Positions 1-7,157 of a stretch of 19,210 bases of DNA are shown here, piece by piece. The notes beneath the pieces were generated by a model. It was not told where the DNA came from. It did not search any database and was given only the letters and a program-made list of their open reading frames with translations. The position numbers and the translations under genes were made by a program. The first letter of the stretch is position 1. Each line of letters starts with the position of its first letter. The stretch is from an uncultured Fretibacterium sp. (lineage in GTDB: Bacteria > Synergistota > Synergistia > Synergistales > Aminobacteriaceae): positions 1 through 19,210 of the forward strand of contig NZ_CALHIQ010000095.1 of the NCBI RefSeq assembly GCF_938030725.1, written 5' to 3'.

Positions 1-14
1 GAGGAATGATGAAC

Positions 15-191
15 ATGTGTAAGATGGGCATGCGTAAAGTGACAGCTTCCGTTCTTTATAATGGAGAAAAGTACATGATCATCACGGCGGAAAGCCCTCT
101 GGGGAAAGCCCTCATGGGGAAAAAAGCGGGCGATGAGGTCGAGCTCAAGACCTCCAAACTCACCCGCTATGTTGTGGAGTCCGTTTCGTGA
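15..191 (+). CDS. GreA/GreB C-terminal-domain protein (possibly stand-alone)
   Basis: The protein carries the signature of the FKBP-like C-terminal domain of the transcript cleavage factors GreA/GreB and of Rnk: AESPLGKALMGKKAGDEVEL, ending in a short RYVVESV strand. Full GreA is about 158 residues with an N-terminal coiled coil that enters the RNA polymerase secondary channel; that part is not visible here. In-frame ATGs lie at 6, 9 and 15. The GAGGA at 1-5 is well spaced (9 nt) only for the ATG at 15, which would give a 58-residue stand-alone domain. The frame is also open at 3-5, so this could instead be the tail of a longer gene cut by the window edge. It could bind RNA polymerase without the catalytic coiled coil, but that is inference. 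Family assignment is fairly sure; function and start are not. Confidence 0.5.
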   Translation: MCKMGMRKVTASVLYNGEKYMIITAESPLGKALMGKKAGDEVELKTSKLTRYVVESVS

Positions 192-256
192 CCGCGTTTG
201 CTGCGGGCGGCATTGAGAGGTGAAAAAACGATGAAACCGCGCGTCAAGAACGATTC

Positions 257-367
257 ATGGTGTTATACGACATCCAGCAGGGCAGCCCGAAGGAGGGTGA
301 AGCGCCTGGGGCACAAACGACACCGCAGGGACGACAGGAATATCCTGAAGGGGGAATACTATCGTGA
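257..367 (+). CDS. Possible short ORF (36 aa) overlapping the DHH gene start
   Basis: ATG at 257 opens a 36-residue frame, beginning MVLYDIQQGSPKEGEAPGAQ, whose TGA (365-367) overlaps the GTG start of the next gene as GTGA. That arrangement is typical of translational coupling. There is no clear ribosome binding site before 257. A competing frame, ATG 231 to 401, has a good GAGAGG site at 214-219, but it encodes an arginine-rich, low-complexity product and runs into the next gene. No family is recognised for either. It may be a small real gene, a leader peptide, or the frameshifted remnant of an ORF starting at 231. Confidence 0.2.
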   Translation: MVLYDIQQGSPKEGEAPGAQTTPQGRQEYPEGGILS

Positions 368-1317
368 CGGAACTGATCACCACGTTCTGCAGGGGGCATG
401 AGGTCCAACTGCTCTGGCAGCCGGAGCTTGAAACGATCCCCGATCGTATTGCAGAAGGGTTTGTGCCCATTGAGATGGCTGAGGGGACGCAGTCCTTCGT
501 TGACTTTCGATGCCTCGATCATCATAACGACTACTCGCACCTTCCTTCGGCATGCGTCACGGCGCTCAAGTTTTACGGAACCCTCGGAGCAGACCGTCCG
601 GCGCGATTGATGGTCAACCATACCGACGCGGACTGCGTGCTGACGGGAGTGACGCTCCTGGGGCTCCTGCCACGGGAGCTCCTGGAGAGACTCAATCCGG
701 AGGTGGGACTGCTGGACACGAACCCGTTGGGTGCGGACTTCAGAGTCCTGCGCTACGGCGACGGCATCCGCCTCTGGAAAGTCGGCATGGCCTCCATCAG
801 GAGGAGCGGCTGGAGCTGGCTCTATGGGGTGCAGTTGTGCCTTGATCTTTTCGACCACTTTACTTATTATAGGAAGGCAATTGATGAGCTTGAGAAAAAG
901 GAGAAGGAGCGGATACAGCAGGCCCTTCGGGACTATGAGAGCGCGGTCACGGGACCGTCGGGCAAGGTGCTCTTGGTGGCCCCCTCGACGGTCAAGGGAC
1001 ACGATGTGCAGTTCTTCAGGCAGGAGGCGTTTCTCGCTACGTCCCTCGAGGGGTGGCGCCACTGGTGCATCGTTTCCCACGTCCGAAAGGCCGGAAACGT
1101 CATGTTGGCCTGCCCTAACAAGGAGGTGGCCGAGCGGGCCTTTGGAAGAGGCGGCCTGAAGAACGTTTTCCCCCGCCTTCCGGCGGTCGAGGGGAAGGAG
1201 TGGGGCGGCAGGGAGGCCGTTGGTGGCTCCCCGAGGGGCGTCGTCGTCCCCGACGAGCTTCTGGAATCCGTTTTGGCAACACTTGAAGATTCCCTGTTGA
1301 CAAAGGAGGTCATCTGA
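364..1317 (+). CDS. DHH/DHHA1-like phosphoesterase, CRISPR-associated by context
   Basis: This 317-residue soluble protein shows motifs of the DHH phosphoesterase superfamily, which includes metal-dependent enzymes for pApA, cyclic di-AMP and short RNAs. D52-H53-H54 lies in FVDFRCLDHHNDYS, H86/D88/D90 in VNHTDADCVLTG, and D118 in GLLDTNPLG. The C-terminal part (about 205-317) ends in a DHHA1-like glycine motif, WGGREAVGGSPRG, at residues 280-292, which in that family binds nucleotide. Oddly, the DHH triplet precedes the H-x-D-x-D motif; in canonical members it follows it. The GTG start is supported by AAGGGGG just upstream. The stop is one base before the WYL gene, which in turn abuts a CARF-HEPN nuclease gene. 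A role in degrading cyclic or linear oligoadenylate is plausible but is inference. It could also be an unrelated metal-binding protein. Confidence 0.5.
   Translation: MTELITTFCRGHEVQLLWQPELETIPDRIAEGFVPIEMAEGTQSFVDFRCLDHHNDYSHLPSACVTALKFYGTLGADRPARLMVNHTDADCVLTGVTLLGLLPRELLERLNPEVGLLDTNPLGADFRVLRYGDGIRLWKVGMASIRRSGWSWLYGVQLCLDLFDHFTYYRKAIDELEKKEKERIQQALRDYESAVTGPSGKVLLVAPSTVKGHDVQFFRQEAFLATSLEGWRHWCIVSHVRKAGNVMLACPNKEVAERAFGRGGLKNVFPRLPAVEGKEWGGREAVGGSPRGVVVPDELLESVLATLEDSLLTKEVI
1302..1308 (+). promoter_or_regulatory. Strong ribosome binding site for TTG-started WYL gene
   Basis: AAGGAGG lies inside the last codons of the DHH gene, 10 nt before the TTG at 1319. It fixes the start of the WYL gene and implies coupled translation of the two genes. 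Confidence 0.7.
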
Positions 1318-1318
1318 T

Positions 1319-2419
1319 TTGAGCAAAAAGGTAGGGAACGACACCTGGAGCAATTTAAAACGCTTGCATCGCTTGGTTGCCCTGCTTGCCCAACATGGTG
1401 AGAGTGGTGTGGCGTTCGAGGAAATTCGTACGAAGATCTATCCTGAGGATGTCAACTCGGCCTCCCTGCGCAGGAAGTTCAATCGGGACAGGAGCAATCT
1501 GCGCAAGCTCTATGGCGAAGTGCTGAAGGATGATGAGATTGACGAGAGAGACCTCGAGGAGATCGTCACTATAAAGGAAAACTCAGAAGGACGCTACGTC
1601 ATGGAGAGCCGTTTTAACTTCATGTTGCCGATGAAGCTGGACGAAAAACAGCTTCTGGTCCTCATCGCCGGGGTTTCCATGGCTGGGCATTTCCTTCCGC
1701 CCTTCTCACAGGCTTCCAGAGAGGTCATGGACAAGCTCCGCAAGCGGGTCCTGAAGGACGCTTTGGAAAAGAGCAAGAAGATTGCCGACTCCGTGGCTTC
1801 GACCGTCCCCATATCACAAAAAGTTTCCGGAGATGACTTTATGAAGGTCATCGACGCCATCGAGAAGAAGCGCGTCCTGAAGATCGGGCAATACACGGAG
1901 CGGGATGGGCGCTTGTCCACCTGTACGCTGTCTCCCTACATCCTGTACCACAAGTTCCACTCCTGGTACGTGATGGGAGATGCGCCGGGTAAAAAGAACC
2001 CCGACCAGCCGGCCTTTCGACTGGACCGCATGAAGGCCGTTGAAATTTTGGATGAGAGCCAGCCTCACCCGCTGTCAGACGAGGCATTGGAGATTTTGAA
2101 GAAAAACATCGCCCTGGACTTCAATCCGGCGAAACCGGACGAGGAGTACCGTGTCAAGTTGAGGATTACCGGCTCTTTCGCCCAGCCTTGTATGGAAACG
2201 GAGTGGTTCCCGGGGGAGAAGAAGATGTGGGAGAAAGACGGCGATGGCAACAAGAGCGTCCATTACGAGGTGACGCTGAAGGGGCTTGAGTCAATCACGC
2301 TTTGGATCATGAGGGCGCTGGACTGTGTCGAGGTGCTGGAACCCAAGAAGCTGGCGGACGAGATCGACCGGCGCGTCGGGGCCTATCTGGAGCACAAAGA
2401 CAAAGGGAGAACGAGATAG
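1319..2419 (+). CDS. WYL-domain transcriptional regulator
   Basis: This 366-residue protein starts at TTG. Residues about 8-95 form a basic helix-turn-helix region of the kind used for DNA binding. Residues about 172-245 form a WYL domain: LSPYILYHKFHSWYVMGDAP, with W216-Y217-V218 in the place of the name-giving tripeptide, and FRLDRM at 233-238. A WCX-like C-terminal extension follows, from about 278 to 358. WYL proteins are common regulators in CRISPR and phage-defence loci, where the WYL domain is thought to bind a nucleic-acid or nucleotide ligand. The gene sits one base after the DHH gene and two bases before the CARF-HEPN gene, so it probably autoregulates this operon or controls the divergent cas operons. 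Its target and ligand cannot be read from the sequence. Family is very likely right. Confidence 0.88.
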   Translation: MSKKVGNDTWSNLKRLHRLVALLAQHGESGVAFEEIRTKIYPEDVNSASLRRKFNRDRSNLRKLYGEVLKDDEIDERDLEEIVTIKENSEGRYVMESRFNFMLPMKLDEKQLLVLIAGVSMAGHFLPPFSQASREVMDKLRKRVLKDALEKSKKIADSVASTVPISQKVSGDDFMKVIDAIEKKRVLKIGQYTERDGRLSTCTLSPYILYHKFHSWYVMGDAPGKKNPDQPAFRLDRMKAVEILDESQPHPLSDEALEILKKNIALDFNPAKPDEEYRVKLRITGSFAQPCMETEWFPGEKKMWEKDGDGNKSVHYEVTLKGLESITLWIMRALDCVEVLEPKKLADEIDRRVGAYLEHKDKGRTR

Positions 2420-2421
2420 CC

Positions 2422-3963
2422 ATGGAGGACAAAGTGCAGAAGACCGTCGTTGAAAATTCAGCGGAGAAGGGGAAAAATCCGCGTAAGAAGGTGTTGCTGT
2501 CGTTTGTGGGGATGAGGGACCCGTACAACGATAACAACAAAACAAAGCCATGCACCGCCCCCACTCTCTCTCAGCTCGACTCAATGGGCTTCTTCGCTCG
2601 CCTCAGGTATTTATTCGGGAATCCGCCGTCACCTGTCGCTTCGGACCCCGTCATCATGGTTTCTTCGGATGCTCCCCGGGCGTGTGACGACTGGGGCAGC
2701 ATCCTGACGATCTGCGACGAGCTGCAGCCGGATATCGTCTTCCTGTTTCCGTCCAGTAAGGAGAAAGCAAAGGATCAAAAAAACCAGACCGAAGATAAGG
2801 CTTACCAGATACAAGAAATACTTCGCAAACAGGAAAAGAGTCCTGAATGTTACATTCTTCCGTTAGACGTGGATAACGTTACGGACCATGAAAAACTCTA
2901 CATCAGCTTTAAGAACAACTGCCTAAAGGTACTTGAGATGCTCCATGTTCAGGAGTACCCCGAGAACCTTCTGGACTTTGACTTCTGCTTCAACACTTCC
3001 TCCGGAACACAACAAATGTCCCAAGTTGCCCAACTCTACCTATCGGTGTCGCAAATCAAGCCTCAATTTTACCAGTGTGCCGCACCCAATTTTGCCGATG
3101 GTAAGCGCGTGCAACCTGTCAACACTCCTTTGGTTGCAGAGGCGTCTTTGCTTGCACGCTTAGAAAGCAACGCCGAACGCAGCCATTACCACTCCGTTGT
3201 AAGCGATTGCGATTCGTTGTCCGATCTAACCTTTTTACCTGGGCGCCGTGTCATTGCCAAAACCCTTAAAGAAATTTTTGGCGCTTACGAGAAGATGGAT
3301 TTGATGCGATACAAAGATGCGTTTGAGGCGATGCAAAAGATAGAATTCACCATGGAATCCCCATATCTGCCTGATTATGAGAAGATACTGAACGATCAGA
3401 GGGCTTTTCTCGATCACCTCAAGGAAGATAAAGAAGAAGAAAGCACGCATAACCTCGTTGATCTCTACTTTAATCTGCTTCGAGCTTTTAGACGAGGAAA
3501 CTATGCGGATGTCCTGGCACGTTTCTGGCGTTTGCGGGAGGGGGTGCTGTATTATCGCCTTTCCCAATACGGTATCAACAAGCGCCGTCTGAACGACAGC
3601 TCTCCCAGAAGTTTGGAGAAATTACGCGAGAAAAGCTCTCCCGGTATGGTAGATTGGAACAGGATGTATTTTAAAGAAAACATGGGTGTCTTTTCCGAGG
3701 TTTTGATCGATATTTTCAACGATGTCGATCTTAAATCTTTTGAGGGGAAATTTTCAAAAAATCTTGAGCACTTGCGATATGCTAGAAACAAATCGATTGT
3801 GGGACACGGAATGCGCCCAGTTGACCCCCAGGATGCCAGGATGTGTGTGGAGATCGGGAGGGAACTAATCCATCTAGTCCCAGGAGGAAACGCTATCTAC
3901 GAACGGTATCCGTTCACCCCGGAGAATGCTGTGAAGCTCGCAGGGCTGCTCAAGAAGGTCTAG
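2422..3963 (+). CDS. csm6: Csm6/Csx1-type CARF-HEPN ribonuclease
   Basis: This 513-residue protein is the likely effector of cyclic oligoadenylate signalling. The N-terminal half is a CARF sensor: KKVLLSFVGMRDPY (about 22-35), DELQPDIVFLFPSSKEK, and the ligand-pocket motif NTSSGTQQM at 191-199. The C-terminal half is helical and carries the HEPN RNase motif R455-x6-H462 in ARNKSIVGHGM. In the family, ligand binding to the CARF dimer switches on non-specific RNA cleavage by HEPN, giving dormancy or abortive defence. I chose ATG 2422; the open frame extends upstream to 2302 but only within the WYL gene, and that part reads as shadow sequence. The stop overlaps the stop of cas6 on the other strand. 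The second half is much more AT-rich than its neighbours. Whether it belongs to Csm6, Csx1 or the TIGR02710 branch is not settled. Confidence 0.85.
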   Translation: MEDKVQKTVVENSAEKGKNPRKKVLLSFVGMRDPYNDNNKTKPCTAPTLSQLDSMGFFARLRYLFGNPPSPVASDPVIMVSSDAPRACDDWGSILTICDELQPDIVFLFPSSKEKAKDQKNQTEDKAYQIQEILRKQEKSPECYILPLDVDNVTDHEKLYISFKNNCLKVLEMLHVQEYPENLLDFDFCFNTSSGTQQMSQVAQLYLSVSQIKPQFYQCAAPNFADGKRVQPVNTPLVAEASLLARLESNAERSHYHSVVSDCDSLSDLTFLPGRRVIAKTLKEIFGAYEKMDLMRYKDAFEAMQKIEFTMESPYLPDYEKILNDQRAFLDHLKEDKEEESTHNLVDLYFNLLRAFRRGNYADVLARFWRLREGVLYYRLSQYGINKRRLNDSSPRSLEKLREKSSPGMVDWNRMYFKENMGVFSEVLIDIFNDVDLKSFEGKFSKNLEHLRYARNKSIVGHGMRPVDPQDARMCVEIGRELIHLVPGGNAIYERYPFTPENAVKLAGLLKKV

Positions 3964-4751
3964 CTCTTCCAGAACGGCCAGACCTCGCCCATCCCCTGCG
4001 TCGTCTTGTAGCCGACGCCGGTGAAGAAGGCCAGCCCCACAAGGGCCGAAAGCGCTGTCCTCTCCGGCACTCCAGAGCCCGGCAGCGTGAACTCGGCCTC
4101 GCCGCAGAAGCCGCGCACGATTCGGTCCTGTCGCAGCCGCACGGCGCGGCTCTCGGCGCGGTAGCTCCAGACCTCGATACGGGGCAGGACCTCCTCGAAT
4201 CCGGGCCAGCCGGCGGGGTCCAGAAAAAGCGCCATTGGCGGAGCAGCTCGCCGAAGATCGGCTCCGGAAGGGGCAGGAAGAACTGGCGTCCGCTCCTCTT
4301 GAACCCGGCAGGCGAAACGAATCGCAGGCCCGCCGAATCCGTCGGAGCCGAGCTGCGCGGGGGACAGGCCCAGGGCCAGCTTGTCCTCCCCCGGACAAAG
4401 GAGCCTGTCGAGGACGAAGAAGGCCGTTCCCAGGCGGACGGCGGTTCCCGCACGGGGGCGCAGGAGGGACTCGAAGCACAGGCCGTCCTCGTCATGGATG
4501 AAGGAGACTCGGGCCCGAACGACATCCCCCCGCGCGAGGCGGAAGTCCTCCGAGGCGAACGCATTTTGTCCCTGAGGGCGCATCATGCCAAGCGACACAG
4601 CCTTTTTGCCGTCCCCGGCGTCGGGGTGGAACACGGGGTCCAGCCGGGAGCCTCGGACCAGGTCGCAGAGCAGAGAAAAGAGCAGGTAGCCGTTGGAAGC
4701 GGACAGGAGGTTCTTATCCCGGGACTTTAGCTGAAGGATGTAGCTGCGCAT
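3960..4751 (-). CDS. cas6: Cas6 family CRISPR RNA endoribonuclease
   Basis: This 263-residue RAMP-fold protein should cut pre-crRNA within repeats, supplying guides to the type III complex. The C-terminus has the Cas6 glycine-rich loop: GLAFFTGVGYKTTQGMGEV. Near the N-terminus, H42 in PVFHPDAGDGKKAVS sits where Cas6 enzymes keep the catalytic histidine, in a pattern of His then a Lys-rich stretch then Ser. Two starts are possible, ATG 4760 and ATG 4751. The AAGGGAG at 4761-4767 touches the first but is 9 nt from the second, so I use 4751. It is the only cas gene on the - strand here, diverging from the RAMP/Cas10 operon and overlapping the CARF-HEPN gene tail-to-tail by the palindrome CTAG. 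Family is likely; the catalytic role of H42 is inference. Confidence 0.75.
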   Translation of the reverse strand: MRSYILQLKSRDKNLLSASNGYLLFSLLCDLVRGSRLDPVFHPDAGDGKKAVSLGMMRPQGQNAFASEDFRLARGDVVRARVSFIHDEDGLCFESLLRPRAGTAVRLGTAFFVLDRLLCPGEDKLALGLSPAQLGSDGFGGPAIRFACRVQEERTPVLPAPSGADLRRAAPPMALFLDPAGWPGFEEVLPRIEVWSYRAESRAVRLRQDRIVRGFCGEAEFTLPGSGVPERTALSALVGLAFFTGVGYKTTQGMGEVWPFWKS

Positions 4752-4825
4752 CGACGTCATCTCCCTTGTGTGCGGTCCGTCTTATCTCATTCGTGCTCAT
4801 TTTACACCCAAGGAGGCTGGTTCTT
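4752..4825. promoter_or_regulatory. Divergent intergenic region, cas6 / RAMP-cas10 operon
   Basis: These 74 bases separate the chosen starts of cas6 (-) and the effector operon (+). They hold both ribosome binding sites and must hold, or be flanked by, promoters for both directions. The only promoter-like element I can point to is TAAAAT on the - strand (4798-4803), without a good -35 box. It is a natural place for a regulator such as the WYL protein to act, but no clear operator palindrome is visible. Confidence 0.35.
4810..4816 (+). promoter_or_regulatory. Ribosome binding site fixing the TTG start at 4826
   Basis: AAGGAGG lies 9 nt before the TTG at 4826. It argues against the longer open frame from 4766, whose first 20 residues would lie over the promoter region. 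Confidence 0.65.
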
Positions 4826-7144
4826 TTGCCAAGAACGTTTCACAATCCCTACAACTTCGTGCGAACGCCGAACAGGACGGAGGAGGTGCTGAAGGACCCC
4901 TTTGCGGGGGACCACGACCCCTCAAAGCCGGAGTATCGGGAAAACCACTCCCGATACTGGTCGGAGCGCTACACGGGCGTCATCCCGGTGCGGCTCCGGA
5001 CGCAGACGCCGCTCTTCATCACGAACCCGGAGACGAAGAGGGAGAAGGAGGGCGCCAATGAACACTACATCTACGACTGTCTGGAGTACATTCCGGCGAC
5101 GGCGCTCAAGGGGATGCTGAGCTCCGCCTACGAGGTTGTCACCAACAGCCGGTATCGGGTGTTCGGGAAGCGACAGCACGAAAAACGCCTGGGCTACCGT
5201 TCTCCGGCACGGGCAACTCTGGTACCCGGCAGGGTGAGCTGTAGCGATGGAAACTGGTCCGTAACCCTCTTCACCGGAACCTCTAAGATCAGGTCCGACG
5301 GCAGCGCGGATGGCCCCCTCTACGCCGCCTGGCTGCCCTGCTATCGGAAGGGGACGGAGGACGCCTGCCCCCGCCTGCATCACGAAGCCGAGTACGAAAA
5401 CGTGAGGATTCGGCAGTACGATCACGGAAACTTCAAATTCTGGAGCGTCGCGGAGATCGACGGCCTTGCCCTGGAGCCCATAACGCACAAGGCGACCGCC
5501 ACGGCGGAGGAAAAGGTGGTTCGTGGGTACGTCGTCAAATCGGGCAAGATCTTCGAGAGAAAGCACGACGAACGGTTTTTTTTCAACACAGATACGCCCG
5601 TTTCCCTGCTGCTTTCCCCCGAAAACATCAAGGCCTATGAAGATCTCATCGCGGATTATCAGCGGGTCCACAAGGACGGAGCCAACCCCCCGATCGGCGG
5701 ACGGAGCGTCCAGGGCCTCCACATCTGGGACAAAGGACAGCTCGCGCTGTCCGACGGTCGTTTCGTGTACGTCAAGACGGACGGAAGGACGATCTCGGCC
5801 CTGTACCCCGTCCAGATATCCCGCGAGCTCAACGAAAAGGCCCCGTGGGACTTCCTCGAAGACAGCCTGAAACCTGCGGAGTCGATAGACCAGCTCTCCC
5901 CAGCGGATCGGCTCTTCGGTTGGGTCGCTCAGGGAGCACCCCAGGGACTTGGAGCCTGGAAAGGCAAGGTGCGCATTGGGGATGGTATCTATAGCCCAAG
6001 GTCAGGTGAAGAGCGCCCATCCCCGGTACAGTGCTTCGACAATCCCCTGCCCCTCAGCATTCTGGGGGCTCCCAAGCCCGCTCAGGCCCGTTTCTACCTT
6101 GGCGACGAGAAGGGAGCCCCGCAGCCTGACGGGCGCCCCAAACAGGCCGCCGGATACGCAGGGGACAAAAAGAAGCTCCGGGGCCGCAAGGTATATCTGC
6201 ACCACACGCTGGCGCACCTGGACAAGGAAGGGAAAGCGGACTACTGGGACGAACACCAGGGGGCCAGGATGTCCATCTTTCCGGAGTATCGGCAGCCCTC
6301 TGGGGAAAAGCAATGCAGCAGCCAAAACCGTTCGATCACAGGCTGGATTCCCAAGGGGACCGATTTCCGGTTTGACGTTAAGGTGGAAAACCTGACGCGG
6401 GAGGAGCTGGGCACCCTGCTGGCCCTTCTGAGCCTGGAGCAGCAATATTTTCGCCTGGGCTTCGCCAAACCCCTGGGGCTGGGCAGCGTGGCCCTTTCCA
6501 TTCAATGGAACGGGGAGGAACCGCTTCCCTTCATGACCGGCGAAGACTTCAGAGACCGCTATCGCAGGCTGGACAGCCCCGCTCCCTCGACCAAGGGCTT
6601 GTCCAAGGGGCAGGTTCAGGCGACGATCCAGAATTACCAGAAGAACGTCTTTCGCCTTTACGGCACCCCCCCTAAGGACGACGCTGTCCTTGGGGACGCT
6701 GAGCTTTTCCCGTGGGAAAAGAGCGAATTTTTCAAGGCTCTGGGACCAGAGCAGCAGAAGTCGTTCCGCTTCGCCTGGCTGGAGGCCCTGGAAAAGGATT
6801 CGGCAGAGCCGCCCATGGAAGCCCTTCCAGACAGGGAAATGCTCGAAGAACTTTACAAAGAGGAGATCGACGCGCTGCCTGGGGCGTACAAGGACCTCCT
6901 GAAGAAGGTCAAAGCCAGCCGTAAGAGTGACTGCGGATGGAGCACCCTCTCCTTCATCAAGGACTTCACGAGTGCGATGAAAGGCTTCACCGATGCCCCC
7001 GTGACCTACCCGCGCAGCGAGGAAAACCGTTCCGATGGATTCGAGGGGTTCGGCTGGTTTGTGGAGAACGAAAAAATGGAAGGTGGCAAATGCGTAAACG
7101 GCCATAGCCTGCCCACTGTCGGCACGCCCCTGAGCGGCCTCTGA
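4826..7144 (+). CDS. TIGR03986-type CRISPR RAMP protein (Cas7-like)
   Basis: This 772-residue protein is a structural RAMP subunit of the type III effector complex. It opens with HNPYNFVR at residues 6-13, characteristic of TIGR03986 proteins. Then come VIPVRLRTQTPLFITNP (first strand), the RAMP loop YIPATALKGML (88-98), DRLFGWV, the family-typical PLSILGAPKPAQARFYLG, RGRKVYLHH (about 452-460), and the glycine-rich RLGFAKPLGLGSVALSI near 550. The last 200 residues are charged and mostly helical. It is the first gene of the operon, with TTG start and a strong ribosome binding site, and ends 13 bases before cas10. The family assignment is good. Its exact position in the complex (crRNA 5' handle or backbone) is not known to me. 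Confidence 0.75.
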   Translation: MPRTFHNPYNFVRTPNRTEEVLKDPFAGDHDPSKPEYRENHSRYWSERYTGVIPVRLRTQTPLFITNPETKREKEGANEHYIYDCLEYIPATALKGMLSSAYEVVTNSRYRVFGKRQHEKRLGYRSPARATLVPGRVSCSDGNWSVTLFTGTSKIRSDGSADGPLYAAWLPCYRKGTEDACPRLHHEAEYENVRIRQYDHGNFKFWSVAEIDGLALEPITHKATATAEEKVVRGYVVKSGKIFERKHDERFFFNTDTPVSLLLSPENIKAYEDLIADYQRVHKDGANPPIGGRSVQGLHIWDKGQLALSDGRFVYVKTDGRTISALYPVQISRELNEKAPWDFLEDSLKPAESIDQLSPADRLFGWVAQGAPQGLGAWKGKVRIGDGIYSPRSGEERPSPVQCFDNPLPLSILGAPKPAQARFYLGDEKGAPQPDGRPKQAAGYAGDKKKLRGRKVYLHHTLAHLDKEGKADYWDEHQGARMSIFPEYRQPSGEKQCSSQNRSITGWIPKGTDFRFDVKVENLTREELGTLLALLSLEQQYFRLGFAKPLGLGSVALSIQWNGEEPLPFMTGEDFRDRYRRLDSPAPSTKGLSKGQVQATIQNYQKNVFRLYGTPPKDDAVLGDAELFPWEKSEFFKALGPEQQKSFRFAWLEALEKDSAEPPMEALPDREMLEELYKEEIDALPGAYKDLLKKVKASRKSDCGWSTLSFIKDFTSAMKGFTDAPVTYPRSEENRSDGFEGFGWFVENEKMEGGKCVNGHSLPTVGTPLSGL

Positions 7145-7157
7145 GAGGAGGAACGAA

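Noticed and set aside
244..1353. A 369-codon - strand open frame opposite the DHH gene.
   Set aside because: The + strand frame has recognisable motifs, a ribosome binding site and operon spacing; the - strand product has no recognisable pattern.
3843..4730. A 295-codon + strand frame opposite cas6.
   Set aside because: The - strand frame has the Cas6 glycine-rich loop and a ribosome binding site; the + frame is Arg/Gly/Ala-rich filler.
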